DNA of 39,134 nt, taken from the NCBI RefSeq assembly GCF_024711105.1, contig NZ_JANJTL010000007.1, positions 1-39,134 of the forward strand, given 5' to 3'. The stretch is from Brevundimonas sp. (lineage in GTDB: Bacteria > Pseudomonadota > Alphaproteobacteria > Caulobacterales > Caulobacteraceae). Below the pieces are notes generated by a model. It ran no database searches. It was not told the DNA's origin and was given only the letters and a program-made list of their open reading frames with translations. The translations under genes and the position numbers were made by a program. Numbering within the stretch: position 1 is the stretch's first letter; each line of letters begins with the position of its first letter. Shown in pieces: positions 15,644 through 23,629 of the stretch.

Positions 15644-16291
15644 ATGAGCGACTGCCGCCTCTATCTGCTGACCCCGCCCGCCATCCCGGACCTCGACGGT
15701 TTCGCAGCCCGGCTGGAGGAGGCGCTGGAGGCCGGGGACGTGGCCTGCCTGCAGATCCGGCTGAAGCCGGCCGAGGACGCCGAAATTCGCCGCGTCGCCG
15801 AGCGGCTGGCCCCGATCGCCCAGGCGCGGGGCGTGGCGGTGATCCTGAACGACAGACCAGACCTGGTCGCGCCGCTGGCGCTGGACGGGGTTCACGTCGG
15901 CCAGGGCGACGCAAGCTACGCCGAGGCGCGCCGGACGGTCGGGTCCAACCGGATTGTCGGCGTGACCTGTCACGACAGCCGCCACCTGGCCATGGAGGCG
16001 GCCGAGGCCGGGGCCGACTACGTCGCCTTCGGCGCCTTCTTCGACAGCCCGACCAAACAGGCGCTGACGAGGGCCGACCCGGAAATCCTTTCGATCTGGC
16101 AGGAGACCATGACCACACCGTGCGTCGCCATCGGCGGAATCACCCCCGACAACGCCCAGGACCTGGCCGCCGCCGGCGCCGATTTCCTCTGCGTCGGCTC
16201 GGGCGTCTGGGACTGGCCACAGGGTCCGGGAGAGGCGGTCCGGCGGTTGAACGCAGCCATCTCCCAGGGGCTCGACCGGCGCCGAGCCTAA
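15644..16291 (+). CDS. thiE: Thiamine phosphate synthase (ThiE/TenI family)
   Basis: A 215-residue TIM-barrel enzyme joining the thiazole and pyrimidine phosphates into thiamine phosphate. Matching motifs: '[11 protein letters not shown]' (diphosphate-binding Arg/Lys), '[20 protein letters not shown]' with the Asn-Asp pair, 'GVTCHDSRH', '[16 protein letters not shown]', '[14 protein letters not shown]' and 'FLCVGSGVW'. The usual QLREK is QIRLK here, and GPIF is GAFF, so it is a somewhat diverged member. No other thiamine genes are adjacent, and a TenI-like or hydroxymethyl-independent role cannot be excluded. ATG 15644 is chosen because upstream in-frame codons overlap the CoA-transferase leader. 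Confidence 0.8.
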   Translation: MSDCRLYLLTPPAIPDLDGFAARLEEALEAGDVACLQIRLKPAEDAEIRRVAERLAPIAQARGVAVILNDRPDLVAPLALDGVHVGQGDASYAEARRTVGSNRIVGVTCHDSRHLAMEAAEAGADYVAFGAFFDSPTKQALTRADPEILSIWQETMTTPCVAIGGITPDNAQDLAAAGADFLCVGSGVWDWPQGPGEAVRRLNAAISQGLDRRRA

Positions 16292-16353
16292 AGAGGGCGT
16301 TAGCGTTCTTCTGGTAGCGGGAGACGACGATCGTCCCCATTCGCGCGCTCCCG

Positions 16354-18039
16354 ATGACCTCGACTCCGCTTCCCCTGCACGCCGACCGGCCGCTCCGCGC
16401 GATCTCGGCCACACATGCGCGCGCCAAGCGGCGCGAGGAAGCGCTGGCCATGGCCGGCCCGATCGCGGCGGCGGCTCTGGTGTGCCTGCTGGCGGTCGTG
16501 GCCATCACCACCTCGCGATCCGCGGGCCTCGTCGCCTGCCTCTGGGCGGCGGCAGGGGTGGCGGTGGTCGCCTGGCTGCGCGGTCCCAAGATCGCGAACT
16601 TCGATCTGATCTTCGCCGGCGTGCTGGCGGTCGCCTACGGCGTGGCGAACCTGCTGGTCGGCAACGACCTGCCGACCTCCATGATGTTCACCACGGCGAA
16701 CATGATCGAGGTGACGCTCGCGGTGCTGCTGATCCGGCGCTTCTGTTCAGACACCTATTTCCGCACCGTCGACGGCTTCGCGCGCTTCATGCTGTTCGGA
16801 GCCATCGTGCCCGCAGCCGTCAGCGGCCTGTTCGCCGCCGGCGCGCTGTCCGTGGTCCGCGGAGACGACTTCCGCGCGATGTTCGAGACATGGTGGTTCG
16901 GCCATGCGCTCGGCATGGCGGTCATCGCCCCGACGGGCCTCGCCTTCCGCCGCAGGCACCTGCTCATGCTGCGGTCGCCTCGGAAAGTGGCTGAAGCGGT
17001 GTTCCTGCTCGGACTGACCGGCGCGACCGGCCTGGCCGTCTTCTCGCAGAGCACGCTTCCGGTCACTTTCGTTATCGTGCCGGCTCTCATACTGACGGCG
17101 GTTCGCCTGCGGGCGCCGCTGACGGGCGTCGCACTGGTGATGCTGTCCCTCATCAGCATCGGCTCGGCCATGCTGGGCCAGGGGCCGCTGCACGCCATGT
17201 TCCCCGAGGCCACCGCAGGGGAAGAGGTGCGGATCGCCCAGCTTTACATGATCATGGGCGCGCTGCCCGCGCTGCTGGTCGCCGTTATCCTCGAAGAACG
17301 AGACGGCCTGGCCGAGCTGGCGCGGCAGGGTCAGGCGCGCGCCGAACGCGCGTCGGAGGGCAAGTCCCGCCTGCTCGCCAACGTAAGCCACGAGATCAAG
17401 AGTCCCATCGGCGGCGTCATCGGCATCGCCGAACTGTGGCGCAGCGGCCAGTTGGGGCCCGTGTCCCAGACACAGGCCGAAATGAGCGAGATGCTCATCA
17501 AGACCGCACGCCAGATCGAATCCCTGGCCCATGACCTTCTGGACGTCTCCAGAGCGGAAGCCGGCGCGGTGTCGGTCGACATGCGGCCCGTCGACGTCGG
17601 CGCCCTGCTGGAGGACGTCAAGCGGGCCGCGGCCCTCATGCCCGAGGCGAAATCGGTCCGGCTGGAAATCGACCGCCCGGCCGAACGCCTGCTGGCCCTG
17701 GCCGACTCTCAGCGCCTGTCGCAGGTGATGACCAATCTCGCCGTGAACGCGATCAAGTACGGGGGTTCCGGGGGCCTTGTGGTCTTCCAGGCGGCCTCGA
17801 TCGGCCACGGCCAGGTGCGGTTGACCGTGGTGGACCGCGGGCCTGGCCTGTCGGAGGAGAAGCAAGCCGAGCTGTTCGAGCCCTTCAATCGCCTCGGCAT
17901 GGAGCGCTCGACCGTCGAGGGCCACGGCATCGGCCTGGCCCTGGCCAAGCGTCTAGTCGAGCTGCAGCAGGGCCGCATCGGGGTCGTGAGCCGTCCGGGC
18001 GAGGGCGCCGCCTTCTGGGTCGAACTTCAGGCCGCCTGA
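16354..18039 (+). CDS. MASE1 sensor histidine kinase
   Basis: A 561-residue membrane histidine kinase. Residues ~35-315 form a MASE1-type sensor with about eight transmembrane segments. A short linker leads to the HisKA domain with the phosphoacceptor His346 in 'NVSHEIKSPIGG'. The ATPase domain has N box 'NLAVNAIKY' (461-469), G1 'DRGPG' (494-498) and G2 'GHGIGLAL' (523-530). No receiver domain or response-regulator gene is adjacent, so it is an orphan whose partner lies elsewhere. It is 62 bases behind the ThiE-like gene and about 100 before efp. Signal and output are unknown. Confidence 0.92.
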   Translation: MTSTPLPLHADRPLRAISATHARAKRREEALAMAGPIAAAALVCLLAVVAITTSRSAGLVACLWAAAGVAVVAWLRGPKIANFDLIFAGVLAVAYGVANLLVGNDLPTSMMFTTANMIEVTLAVLLIRRFCSDTYFRTVDGFARFMLFGAIVPAAVSGLFAAGALSVVRGDDFRAMFETWWFGHALGMAVIAPTGLAFRRRHLLMLRSPRKVAEAVFLLGLTGATGLAVFSQSTLPVTFVIVPALILTAVRLRAPLTGVALVMLSLISIGSAMLGQGPLHAMFPEATAGEEVRIAQLYMIMGALPALLVAVILEERDGLAELARQGQARAERASEGKSRLLANVSHEIKSPIGGVIGIAELWRSGQLGPVSQTQAEMSEMLIKTARQIESLAHDLLDVSRAEAGAVSVDMRPVDVGALLEDVKRAAALMPEAKSVRLEIDRPAERLLALADSQRLSQVMTNLAVNAIKYGGSGGLVVFQAASIGHGQVRLTVVDRGPGLSEEKQAELFEPFNRLGMERSTVEGHGIGLALAKRLVELQQGRIGVVSRPGEGAAFWVELQAA

Positions 18040-18143
18040 ACCCGCGATATCCCGGCGCATCGCCGCGCCTTGCCCTTCGCCCCTCGCCCCTGTAGGGAAC
18101 GCGCCCGCATTTCCCGCTCAATCCGAACGCGCGCGCACCCAAC

Positions 18144-18710
18144 ATGAAGATCAACGGCAACGCCATCAAACCCGGCATGGTGCTCCAGCACGAGGGCGGC
18201 CTGTGGGTCGTGACCAAGACCAGCCACGTCAAACCCGGCAAGGGGGGCGCCTTCGCCGTGGTCGAGGCCAAGAACCTCGAGACCGGCTCCAAGCTGAATG
18301 AACGCTTCCGCTCCGACGACCGCGTCGAGCGCGTGACCCTGGAGCAGAAGGACTACAGCTACCTCTATGACGGCGGCGACACGCTGGTGTTCATGGACGA
18401 CGCCTCCTACGAGCAGATCGAGCTGCAGAAGGACTGGGTCGGCGAAGACCGCATCCCCTACCTCCAGGACGGCATGAAGGTGGTGATCGAGAGCCACGAG
18501 GGCCGCCCGATCGGCCTCAGCCTGCCCGAGCAGGTGGTGCTTGAGGTCGCCGAGACCGAGCCGACCGTGAAGGGCCAGACCGCCTCGTCCTCCTACAAGC
18601 CGGCCATCGCCTCGAACGGGCTGCGCATCATGATCCCGCCGTACATGTCGGCCGGCGAGAAGATCGTCGTGGACACCGAAACGGGCGAATACGTCCGCCG
18701 CGCGGACTGA
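18144..18710 (+). CDS. efp: Elongation factor P
   Basis: A 188-residue translation factor that relieves ribosome stalling at polyproline. Domain I begins [19 protein letters not shown]. The tip loop reads '[10 protein letters not shown]', with Lys33 as the residue modified in lineages that have EpmA/EpmB. Domains II-III follow to the conserved end '[20 protein letters not shown]'. The start at ATG 18144 gives the family N-terminus. SuhB begins six bases after the stop; the efp-suhB pair is common in alphaproteobacteria. Neither epmA nor epmB is visible in the window. Confidence 0.97.
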   Translation: MKINGNAIKPGMVLQHEGGLWVVTKTSHVKPGKGGAFAVVEAKNLETGSKLNERFRSDDRVERVTLEQKDYSYLYDGGDTLVFMDDASYEQIELQKDWVGEDRIPYLQDGMKVVIESHEGRPIGLSLPEQVVLEVAETEPTVKGQTASSSYKPAIASNGLRIMIPPYMSAGEKIVVDTETGEYVRRAD

Positions 18711-18716
18711 CGTCCG

Positions 18717-19508
18717 ATGGCGCTCGGCTCTCCCGTCGTCCAGGTCATGATGGACGCCGTGCGCAAGGCCGCCCGGCCGATGGCGCGCGACTTCGGCGAG
18801 GTCCAGGCGCTGCAGGTGTCCCGCAAGGGGCCCGGCGACTTCGTGTCGGCCGCGGACCTGCGCGCTGAACAGGCCCTGTTCGAGGCCCTAATGAAGGCCC
18901 GTCCCGGCTACGGCTTCCTCGGCGAGGAACGGGGCATGGTCGAGGGCACGGACAAGAGCCACACCTTCATCGTCGACCCGATCGACGGCACGACCAACTT
19001 CATCCACGCCATGCCGCACTTCGCCATCACCGTGGCGCTGGAGCGCGAGGGCGAGATCCAGGCGGGCGTCACCTTCAATCCGATCACCAACGAGCTATTC
19101 TGGGCCGAGAAGGGCAAGGGCGCCTATCTCAACGACCAGCGCATCCGGGTGTCCGGCCGGCGTGACCTGGCCGACTGCCTGATCGGGACGGGCCTGCCCT
19201 TCATCGGGCGGCCGGGTCACGGCCAGACCATCAAGGAAGTTCACGCCATCGGCCAGCGCGTGGCGGGCATCCGCCGGCTGGGCTCGGCCGCGCTCGACCT
19301 CGCCTGGACGGCGGCGGGCCGCTACGACGCCTTCTGGGAGCGGAATCTCCAGCCCTGGGACGTGGCGGCGGGGCTGCTCCTGATCACCGAGGCGGGCGGC
19401 GTCGTCTCCGGCCTCGACGAGGACCATGATCCGCGCGCCGGCAAGTCAGTCTGCGTCGGCGCCCCGGAAATCCAGCCCCAGCTGCGCAAGCACCTTCTGG
19501 CCGCCTGA
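18717..19508 (+). CDS. suhB: Inositol monophosphatase family protein SuhB
   Basis: A 263-residue Mg-dependent phosphatase. Metal-binding motifs are present: Glu-Glu in 'FLGEERGMVEG', 'IVDPIDGTTNFIHAMPHF' and the C-terminal 'WDVAAGLLLITEAGG'. Family members hydrolyse inositol-1-phosphate and related sugar phosphates; in E. coli SuhB also works in rRNA antitermination. Sequence alone cannot say which role applies. It sits six bases behind efp in a likely two-gene operon and is convergent with the YdcH gene seven bases beyond. Confidence 0.93.
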   Translation: MALGSPVVQVMMDAVRKAARPMARDFGEVQALQVSRKGPGDFVSAADLRAEQALFEALMKARPGYGFLGEERGMVEGTDKSHTFIVDPIDGTTNFIHAMPHFAITVALEREGEIQAGVTFNPITNELFWAEKGKGAYLNDQRIRVSGRRDLADCLIGTGLPFIGRPGHGQTIKEVHAIGQRVAGIRRLGSAALDLAWTAAGRYDAFWERNLQPWDVAAGLLLITEAGGVVSGLDEDHDPRAGKSVCVGAPEIQPQLRKHLLAA

Positions 19509-19514
19509 TCGCCC

Positions 19515-19736
19515 TCAGGCGATGATGTCGGGCAGGATGTGCGCCTCGAGCCGAAGGATCTCGTCCTTCAGGGCCAGCTTCTTGCGCTTGAGCCGGGCGA
19601 TCAGCAGCTGATCGGGCAGCACGGTGGCTTCCAGCGCGGCTATCGACGCGTCGATGTCCTGATGCTCCTGACGTAGGACAGCGACCTTTTTCCGGAGGAT
19701 GTCGTCGGCAGTTTCGGTCGGCTCGTCGTCGTTCAT
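19515..19736 (-). CDS. YdcH/DUF465 family protein (copy 1)
   Basis: A 73-residue, highly charged helical protein of the YdcH (DUF465) type. Heptad-like 'VAVLRQEHQDIDASIAALEA' is followed by the family signature 'IARLKRKKLALKDEILRLE'. It probably forms a two-helix coiled coil; molecular function is unknown. ATG 19736 is chosen over an in-frame TTG 18 bases upstream; neither has a clear Shine-Dalgarno. It lies 36 bases behind the TIGR02444 gene, so it is likely the last gene of a ubiX-TIGR02444-ydcH transcript. A second YdcH-type gene lies on the far side of ubiX. Confidence 0.82.
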   Translation of the reverse strand: MNDDEPTETADDILRKKVAVLRQEHQDIDASIAALEATVLPDQLLIARLKRKKLALKDEILRLEAHILPDIIA

Positions 19737-19772
19737 CGAAGCCAGTCGGCGCAAGGGATCAGCAGGCGCGAA

Positions 19773-20243
19773 TCATACACCCGAGGCGGGCGTGTCCGAT
19801 AGCCGTCCGGCCAGGGTTATCAGCCCCTGGCGGGGCGTCCGGTCCGACCAGAGCCGGGCCGCGGCGACCATGGAGGGCAGCGGATCAAAGCCGGTCGCCG
19901 GCGGCGGTCCCGCGATCTGCTCCAGGGCTTCCAGCAGGCCCCGCTCGGCGGCGAGCTCCACTGCCTTGACCTGATCGCGCAGGGCCAGGCGTCGGGCGTC
20001 CTCCATGTCTGAGATCGGCTTCTTGAGCAGGCGGCACACGGCCCTGAGCGGATCGATGGCGGCGCCATGCCAGCTGCGCGCGGCGTCGACGGCGGCTTCG
20101 ACGTCGTCGGGATCGACAGGGCCGCGCCAGGCCGCCCACAGCAGCAGCGGCACGGACTGGCCGTCGTCATCCTGCAGCGACAGGCAGGCCTCATCCACGC
20201 CCGGCCGGGCGTAGGCGGCGACGGCCCATTCCCACAGGCTCAC
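19773..20243 (-). CDS. TIGR02444 (DUF2390) family protein
   Basis: A 156-residue mostly helical soluble protein. The N-terminus 'SLWEWAVAAYARPGVDEACL' followed by 'SVPLLLWAAWRG' is the TIGR02444 signature. Function is not known. It starts with GTG overlapping the ubiX stop as GTGA (20240-20243), so the two are almost certainly translationally coupled. The C-terminal half is less conserved in character and holds 'RRLALRDQVKAVELAAERGL'. Confidence 0.82.
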   Translation of the reverse strand: MSLWEWAVAAYARPGVDEACLSLQDDDGQSVPLLLWAAWRGPVDPDDVEAAVDAARSWHGAAIDPLRAVCRLLKKPISDMEDARRLALRDQVKAVELAAERGLLEALEQIAGPPPATGFDPLPSMVAAARLWSDRTPRQGLITLAGRLSDTPASGV

Positions 20244-20842
20244 GCCTCGTCGCCTCCGGCCAGCGCCAGGCCGCGCCAGCGGCGGGTCCTCTCCCAGTCC
20301 AGCCCGAAGACGTCGAGCGCGCGGCCGACAGACTGGTCGACGATGTCGTCCACGGTATGGGGTCCGGCGTAGAATGCCGGCAGCGGCGGTGCGATCACCG
20401 CGCCCATTTCGGCCAGCGCCGTCATGGTCCGCAGGTGGCCCAGGTGCAGCGGCGTCTCGCGCACCATCAGCACCAGCGGCCGACGCTCCTTGAGCATCAC
20501 ATCGGCGGCGCGGGTCAGCAGGCTGGAGGTCACGCCGGTGGCGATCTCGCTCATGGTGCGCACGGAGCAGGGCGCGATCAGCATGCCCATGGTGCGAAAC
20601 GAGCCCGAAGCGATGGTCGCGCCGACGTCGGCAGCCCGGTGCGTCACGCTGGCGCGGGCCGACAGGTCCGTCAGCGTCAGGCCGGTCTCCTGCGTGAGCG
20701 TCAGGGCGGCGGCGCGGCTGGCGACGAGGTGGGTCTCAACCCCCAGTTCGGAAAGCGCTTCCAGGGCGCGCAGGCCGTAGATCGCGCCCGAGGCGCCGGA
20801 CAGGCCGACGACGATCCGACGGGGATGCGGCTCAGCGCTCAT
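20240..20842 (-). CDS. ubiX: Flavin prenyltransferase UbiX
   Basis: A 200-residue flavoprotein that prenylates FMN to make the cofactor of UbiD-type decarboxylases. Visible motifs: 'VVGLSGASGAIYGLRALEAL' at the N-terminus, 'IASGSFRTMGMLIAPCSVRT' and 'ADVMLKERRPLVLMVRETPL' in the flavin/DMAP-binding region. Length is typical. The start at ATG 20842 is fixed by GTGAGGAG four bases upstream; in-frame codons further up are discarded. The gene is first in a minus-strand unit with TIGR02444 and YdcH copy 1. The cofactor is needed for ubiquinone synthesis through UbiD; ubiD is not in the window. Confidence 0.93.
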   Translation of the reverse strand: MSAEPHPRRIVVGLSGASGAIYGLRALEALSELGVETHLVASRAAALTLTQETGLTLTDLSARASVTHRAADVGATIASGSFRTMGMLIAPCSVRTMSEIATGVTSSLLTRAADVMLKERRPLVLMVRETPLHLGHLRTMTALAEMGAVIAPPLPAFYAGPHTVDDIVDQSVGRALDVFGLDWERTRRWRGLALAGGDEA

Positions 20843-20937
20843 CGCACTCCTCACGAGATGCTCTCGCGTTTGTGATTCCACACTGGTCCCTGACGGGTGT
20901 GGAGTCGACCGTCCATTCAACGAAGGAGCTACCCGCC

Positions 20938-21108
20938 ATGGCGATAGACGCTCGCATCCGCGAACTCGGCAACCGGCACCGCAGCCTCGACGAGGCCATC
21001 CAGCAGGAGCTGCACCGACCCTCCGCGGACCCCCTGAAGCTCAGGGAGATGAAGCGTCGCAAGCTCCGCCTGAAGGAAGAGCTTCACCAGCTGTCCGCCC
21101 AGGCCTGA
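20938..21108 (+). CDS. YdcH/DUF465 family protein (copy 2)
   Basis: A 56-residue, strongly charged helical protein starting MAIDARIRELGNRHRSLDEA. The signature 'LREMKRRKLRLKEELHQL' matches copy 1 at 19515-19736 in its spacing of Lys/Arg and Leu. AAGGAG precedes the ATG by nine bases, which rules out the longer upstream GTG-type start. It is divergent from ubiX across 95 bases that carry two GANTC sites. It probably forms a short helical hairpin or dimer; function unknown. Confidence 0.82.
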   Translation: MAIDARIRELGNRHRSLDEAIQQELHRPSADPLKLREMKRRKLRLKEELHQLSAQA

Positions 21109-21130
21109 CGGCCCGGGCGGACATTCCGGC

Positions 21131-21814
21131 CTAGTCCTCGGACCGGCCGAACACGCCCTCGACGGTCGGCTCGGCGCGGCGACGGCCGTCGTCTTCCTCG
21201 TCGGCGACCTCCGGCTCGTGGGTCTCGACCTGGGGCTCCGCCTCGCCGGCAGGCTGAAGGGTCGCGCCGCCGGCCTTGGCCAGTTCCTTGGCGCGCTTGT
21301 CGGCCGCCTTCTTGACCACCGCGTCCAGCTCCAGCTGGCCCACGAGGCCCAGCGTCACCGGGTCGACCGGCTTGATGTTGGCGGTGTTCCAATGGGTGCG
21401 ACCGCGCACGCTCTCGATGGTGGCCTTGGTCGTGCCCAGCAGCTTGGCGATCTGGGCGTCGGTCACCTCGGGGTGATGCTTGACGAACCAGGCGATGGCG
21501 TCCGGACGGTCCTGGCGGCGCGACACGGGCGTGTACTTGGGGGCCTTCTTGTTGGTCTTGAGCAGCTCGGCGTGGCGGCTGACCTGGGCCTGCATGCGGT
21601 AGTTCGGATCGGCCTGGGCCTTGTCGAGCTCCTCGCGCGTCAACTGGCCGTTGCCGATCGGGTCGGCGCCGCGGATGTCGTGGGCGATGTCGTCGGCGAT
21701 CCGCTTCACTTCCAGCGGGTGCAGCCCGCAGAAGTCGGCGATCTGCTCGAAGGTCAGGGAGGTGTTGTCGACCATCCAGACCGCGGTGGCCTTGGGATAG
21801 AGGATATCGGTCAT
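21131..21814 (-). CDS. trcR: Cell cycle transcriptional regulator TrcR (DUF1013)
   Basis: A 227-residue protein of the alphaproteobacterial DUF1013 family, annotated as the cell-cycle regulator TrcR. The N-terminus is highly typical: 'KATAVWMVDNTSLTFEQIAD' and 'FCGLHPLEVKRIADDIAHDI'. A helix-turn-helix-like part follows with 'VTDAQIAKLLGTTKATIESV' and 'RGRTHWNTANIKPVDPVTLG'. The last ~45 residues are acidic and disordered (EPEVADEEDDGRRR). It starts at ATG 21814. The upstream leader holds a perfect hairpin. The convergent YdcH copy 2 ends 22 bases beyond the trcR stop. Confidence 0.88.
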   Translation of the reverse strand: MTDILYPKATAVWMVDNTSLTFEQIADFCGLHPLEVKRIADDIAHDIRGADPIGNGQLTREELDKAQADPNYRMQAQVSRHAELLKTNKKAPKYTPVSRRQDRPDAIAWFVKHHPEVTDAQIAKLLGTTKATIESVRGRTHWNTANIKPVDPVTLGLVGQLELDAVVKKAADKRAKELAKAGGATLQPAGEAEPQVETHEPEVADEEDDGRRRAEPTVEGVFGRSED

Positions 21815-21867
21815 GCGTCGGCGCTCTCGAAAGGCGGTCGAACCCTTGCCAGGTCCTGGAAACGGCG

Positions 21868-21891
21868 GCGCCCGGCCTTTCGGCCGGGCGC
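21868..21891 (-). promoter_or_regulatory. Perfect GAAA-loop hairpin in the trcR leader
   Basis: GCGCCCGGCC (21868-21877) and GGCCGGGCGC (21882-21891) form a 10-bp perfect stem. Read on the minus strand the loop is GAAA, a stable GNRA tetraloop. It lies 53 bases before the trcR ATG. No T-tract follows on either strand and no gene ends here, so it is more likely a leader structure than a terminator. Confidence 0.5.
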
Positions 21892-21911
21892 GATTGAAAA
21901 ACCTATAGGAC

Positions 21912-21932
21912 CGTTCCGCGAAAAAGGGAACG
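21912..21932. repeat. Inverted repeat CGTTCC-N9-GGAACG between trcR and DUF1428
   Basis: CGTTCC (21912-21917) and GGAACG (21927-21932) make a 6-base inverted repeat with a 9-base A-rich spacer. It sits in the 179-base divergent region, 98 bases from the trcR ATG and 62 from the DUF1428 ATG. It is not the alphaproteobacterial SOS box (a GTTC direct repeat with 7-base spacing). A dimeric regulator site is possible but not shown. Confidence 0.3.
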
Positions 21933-21993
21933 AGGATGTAGGATGCCGCCCGGCCGATCCGTATTCCCCGACAGCAGCCCAGGGAGACGCCCC

Positions 21994-22341
21994 ATGTCGT
22001 ACGTTGATGGTTATGTGCTCGCCGTGCCGAAAGACCGGCTGGACGACTACAAGAAGATGGCCGAGCAGGGCCGCGACTGCTGGATGAAGCACGGAGCGCT
22101 CTCCTACGTCGAAGCCCTGGCCGATGACGTGCCCTATGGCGAGCTCACCTCGTTCCCGCGCGCCGTGCAGGCCAAGGACGACGAGGTGGTGATCTTCTCC
22201 TTCGCCACCTACCGCGACCGCGCCCACCGCGACGAGGTCATGGCCAAGGTCATGGAGGACATGAAGATGAACCCCGAGGACATGCCCTTCGACGGCAAGC
22301 GCATGATCTGGGGCGGCTTCAAGGCCTTCGTCCAAGCCTAG
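21994..22341 (+). CDS. DUF1428 domain-containing protein
   Basis: A 115-residue protein of the DUF1428 family, related to the dimeric alpha/beta-barrel (ABM-like) fold. The N-terminus 'SYVDGYVLAVPKDRLDDYKK' and C-terminal 'MPFDGKRMIWGGFKAFVQA' are typical of the whole family. ATG 21994 is preceded by CAGGGAG. A longer in-frame version from 21943 lacks a ribosome site. No catalytic residues can be assigned and the function is unknown. Its stop shares CTAG with the stop of the convergent oxidoreductase gene. Confidence 0.9.
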   Translation: MSYVDGYVLAVPKDRLDDYKKMAEQGRDCWMKHGALSYVEALADDVPYGELTSFPRAVQAKDDEVVIFSFATYRDRAHRDEVMAKVMEDMKMNPEDMPFDGKRMIWGGFKAFVQA

Positions 22342-23321
22342 GGCTCGAGCACGATCTTGCCGAGGTGGCCGCCGGCCTCGAGCCGGCGGTGCGCCTCGGC
22401 GGCGTCGGAGAGCGGCAGGGCGGCCTCGATGACCGGTGAGAAGCGGCCATCGGCGATCCAGGGCCAGACCGTCGCCTCGATGGCGGCGGCCAGGCGGGCC
22501 TTCTCGTCGGCGGGCCGGTTGCGCAGGGTCGAGCCGGTGATGGTCAGGCGGTTGCGCATGACCCGCGCCAGGTCGAGCTCGGCGCGCGGGCCCGACTGAT
22601 AGGCGATGATCACCAGCCGCCCCCCAAACCTCAGGGCGGCGACATTGGCGGCGAGGTAGTCGGCCCCGACCATATCGAGGATGACGTCCGGCGCCGCGTC
22701 GGCGAGGCGCGCGGCGAAATCCGGGCCGGTGGCGTCCAGGGCGATGTCCGCGCCGAGCTCCAGCGCCTGCTCCGCCTTGGCCGCGCCCCTCGAGGTGGCG
22801 ACGACACGGGCTCCCTGAGCCCTGGCCATCTGGATCGCCGTCACCCCGATCCCGGAGGTCGCGCCGTGGACCGCCAGGGTCTCGCCCGGCTTGAGCGCCC
22901 CGATCTCGAACACATTCGCCCACACGGTGAAGACCGTCTCGGGCAGGGCCGCCGCCTGGCGAAAGTCGAGCCGTTCCGGCACAGGCAGGGCGTGGCGGGC
23001 GTCCACGACGGCGTATTCCGCATAACCTCCGCCGGGCAGCAGGGCGCAGACCCGGTCGCCCACCGACCAGCGCGAGGCGCCCTCCCCGACGTCAGCGACC
23101 TCGCCGGCCACCTCCAGCCCCAGGATCTCCGAAGCGCCGGGCGGCGGCGGATAGAGACCGCGCCTCTGCAGGATGTCAGGCCGGTTCACGCCCGCCGCGC
23201 GCACACGGATCAGGATTTCACCCGGCCCGGGCGTGGGGCGGGGGGCCTCGCCCAACCTGAGGCTATCCGCATCACCGCCGCCGGCTTCGACGATCACGGC
23301 GCGCATGGTGGAATGGCTCAT
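22338..23321 (-). CDS. Zinc-independent NAD(P)H quinone oxidoreductase (PIG3/Qor type)
   Basis: A 327-residue medium-chain dehydrogenase/reductase. The N-terminal GroES-like domain has 'PGPGEILIRVRAAGVNRPDI' and 'QRRGLYPPPPGASEILGLEV', as in the PIG3-type quinone oxidoreductases. Zinc ligands of true alcohol dehydrogenases are absent. The Rossmann domain carries 'AVHGATSGIGVTAIQMARAQ' for NADPH, and the end is 'EAHRRLEAGGHLGKIVLEP'. ATG 23321 is chosen, with GGAG ten bases upstream; another Met five codons further in is possible. It is divergent from the DUF1192 gene (76 bases). The physiological substrate is not known. Confidence 0.92.
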   Translation of the reverse strand: MSHSTMRAVIVEAGGGDADSLRLGEAPRPTPGPGEILIRVRAAGVNRPDILQRRGLYPPPPGASEILGLEVAGEVADVGEGASRWSVGDRVCALLPGGGYAEYAVVDARHALPVPERLDFRQAAALPETVFTVWANVFEIGALKPGETLAVHGATSGIGVTAIQMARAQGARVVATSRGAAKAEQALELGADIALDATGPDFAARLADAAPDVILDMVGADYLAANVAALRFGGRLVIIAYQSGPRAELDLARVMRNRLTITGSTLRNRPADEKARLAAAIEATVWPWIADGRFSPVIEAALPLSDAAEAHRRLEAGGHLGKIVLEP

Positions 23322-23397
23322 CGGGCGGCTCCGGGCTTGCCTTTGCTGGCGTGCGAGGGTTCCATAGCCGGTTCGGGGACCGGATTGGGAGAGCGCC

Positions 23398-23610
23398 ATG
23401 ACGATCGAAGACCTCGAACCGCGCCGCGGCCAGGATCAGACCCTTCGGGACCTGCTGCGCGAGGACCTCGACAACTATTCGGTCGAGGACCTGGAAGCCC
23501 GCGCCGAGGCCCTTCGAGGCGAGATCGTCCGCACTGAAGCGGCCGTCCACGCCAAGCGCCAGAAGAAGTCCGCGGCCGACGCCTTTTTCCGTCTCGGCGA
23601 CGGGGCTTGA
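23398..23610 (+). CDS. DUF1192 domain-containing protein
   Basis: A 70-residue alphaproteobacterial small protein. The core 'NYSVEDLEARAEALRGEIVR' with 'KRQKKSAADAFFRLG' at the end is the DUF1192 pattern. It is mostly charged helix; function unknown. It starts at ATG 23398 and precedes rcdA by 85 bases. The same order is seen around rcdA in related genomes as far as I recall. The sigma-54-like site before rcdA begins 19 bases after its stop. Confidence 0.85.
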   Translation: MTIEDLEPRRGQDQTLRDLLREDLDNYSVEDLEARAEALRGEIVRTEAAVHAKRQKKSAADAFFRLGDGA

Positions 23611-23629
23611 CGGAAACGTCCCAAGAGCG

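Noticed and set aside
16326..16335. GACGATCGTC palindrome before the histidine kinase
   Set aside because: A lone 10-base palindrome in GC-rich DNA is expected by chance and has no second copy nearby.
15551..16414. N-terminal extension of the CoA transferase to 696 residues
   Set aside because: The family N-terminus begins exactly at 15550, and the extension is antisense to the ThiE-like gene.
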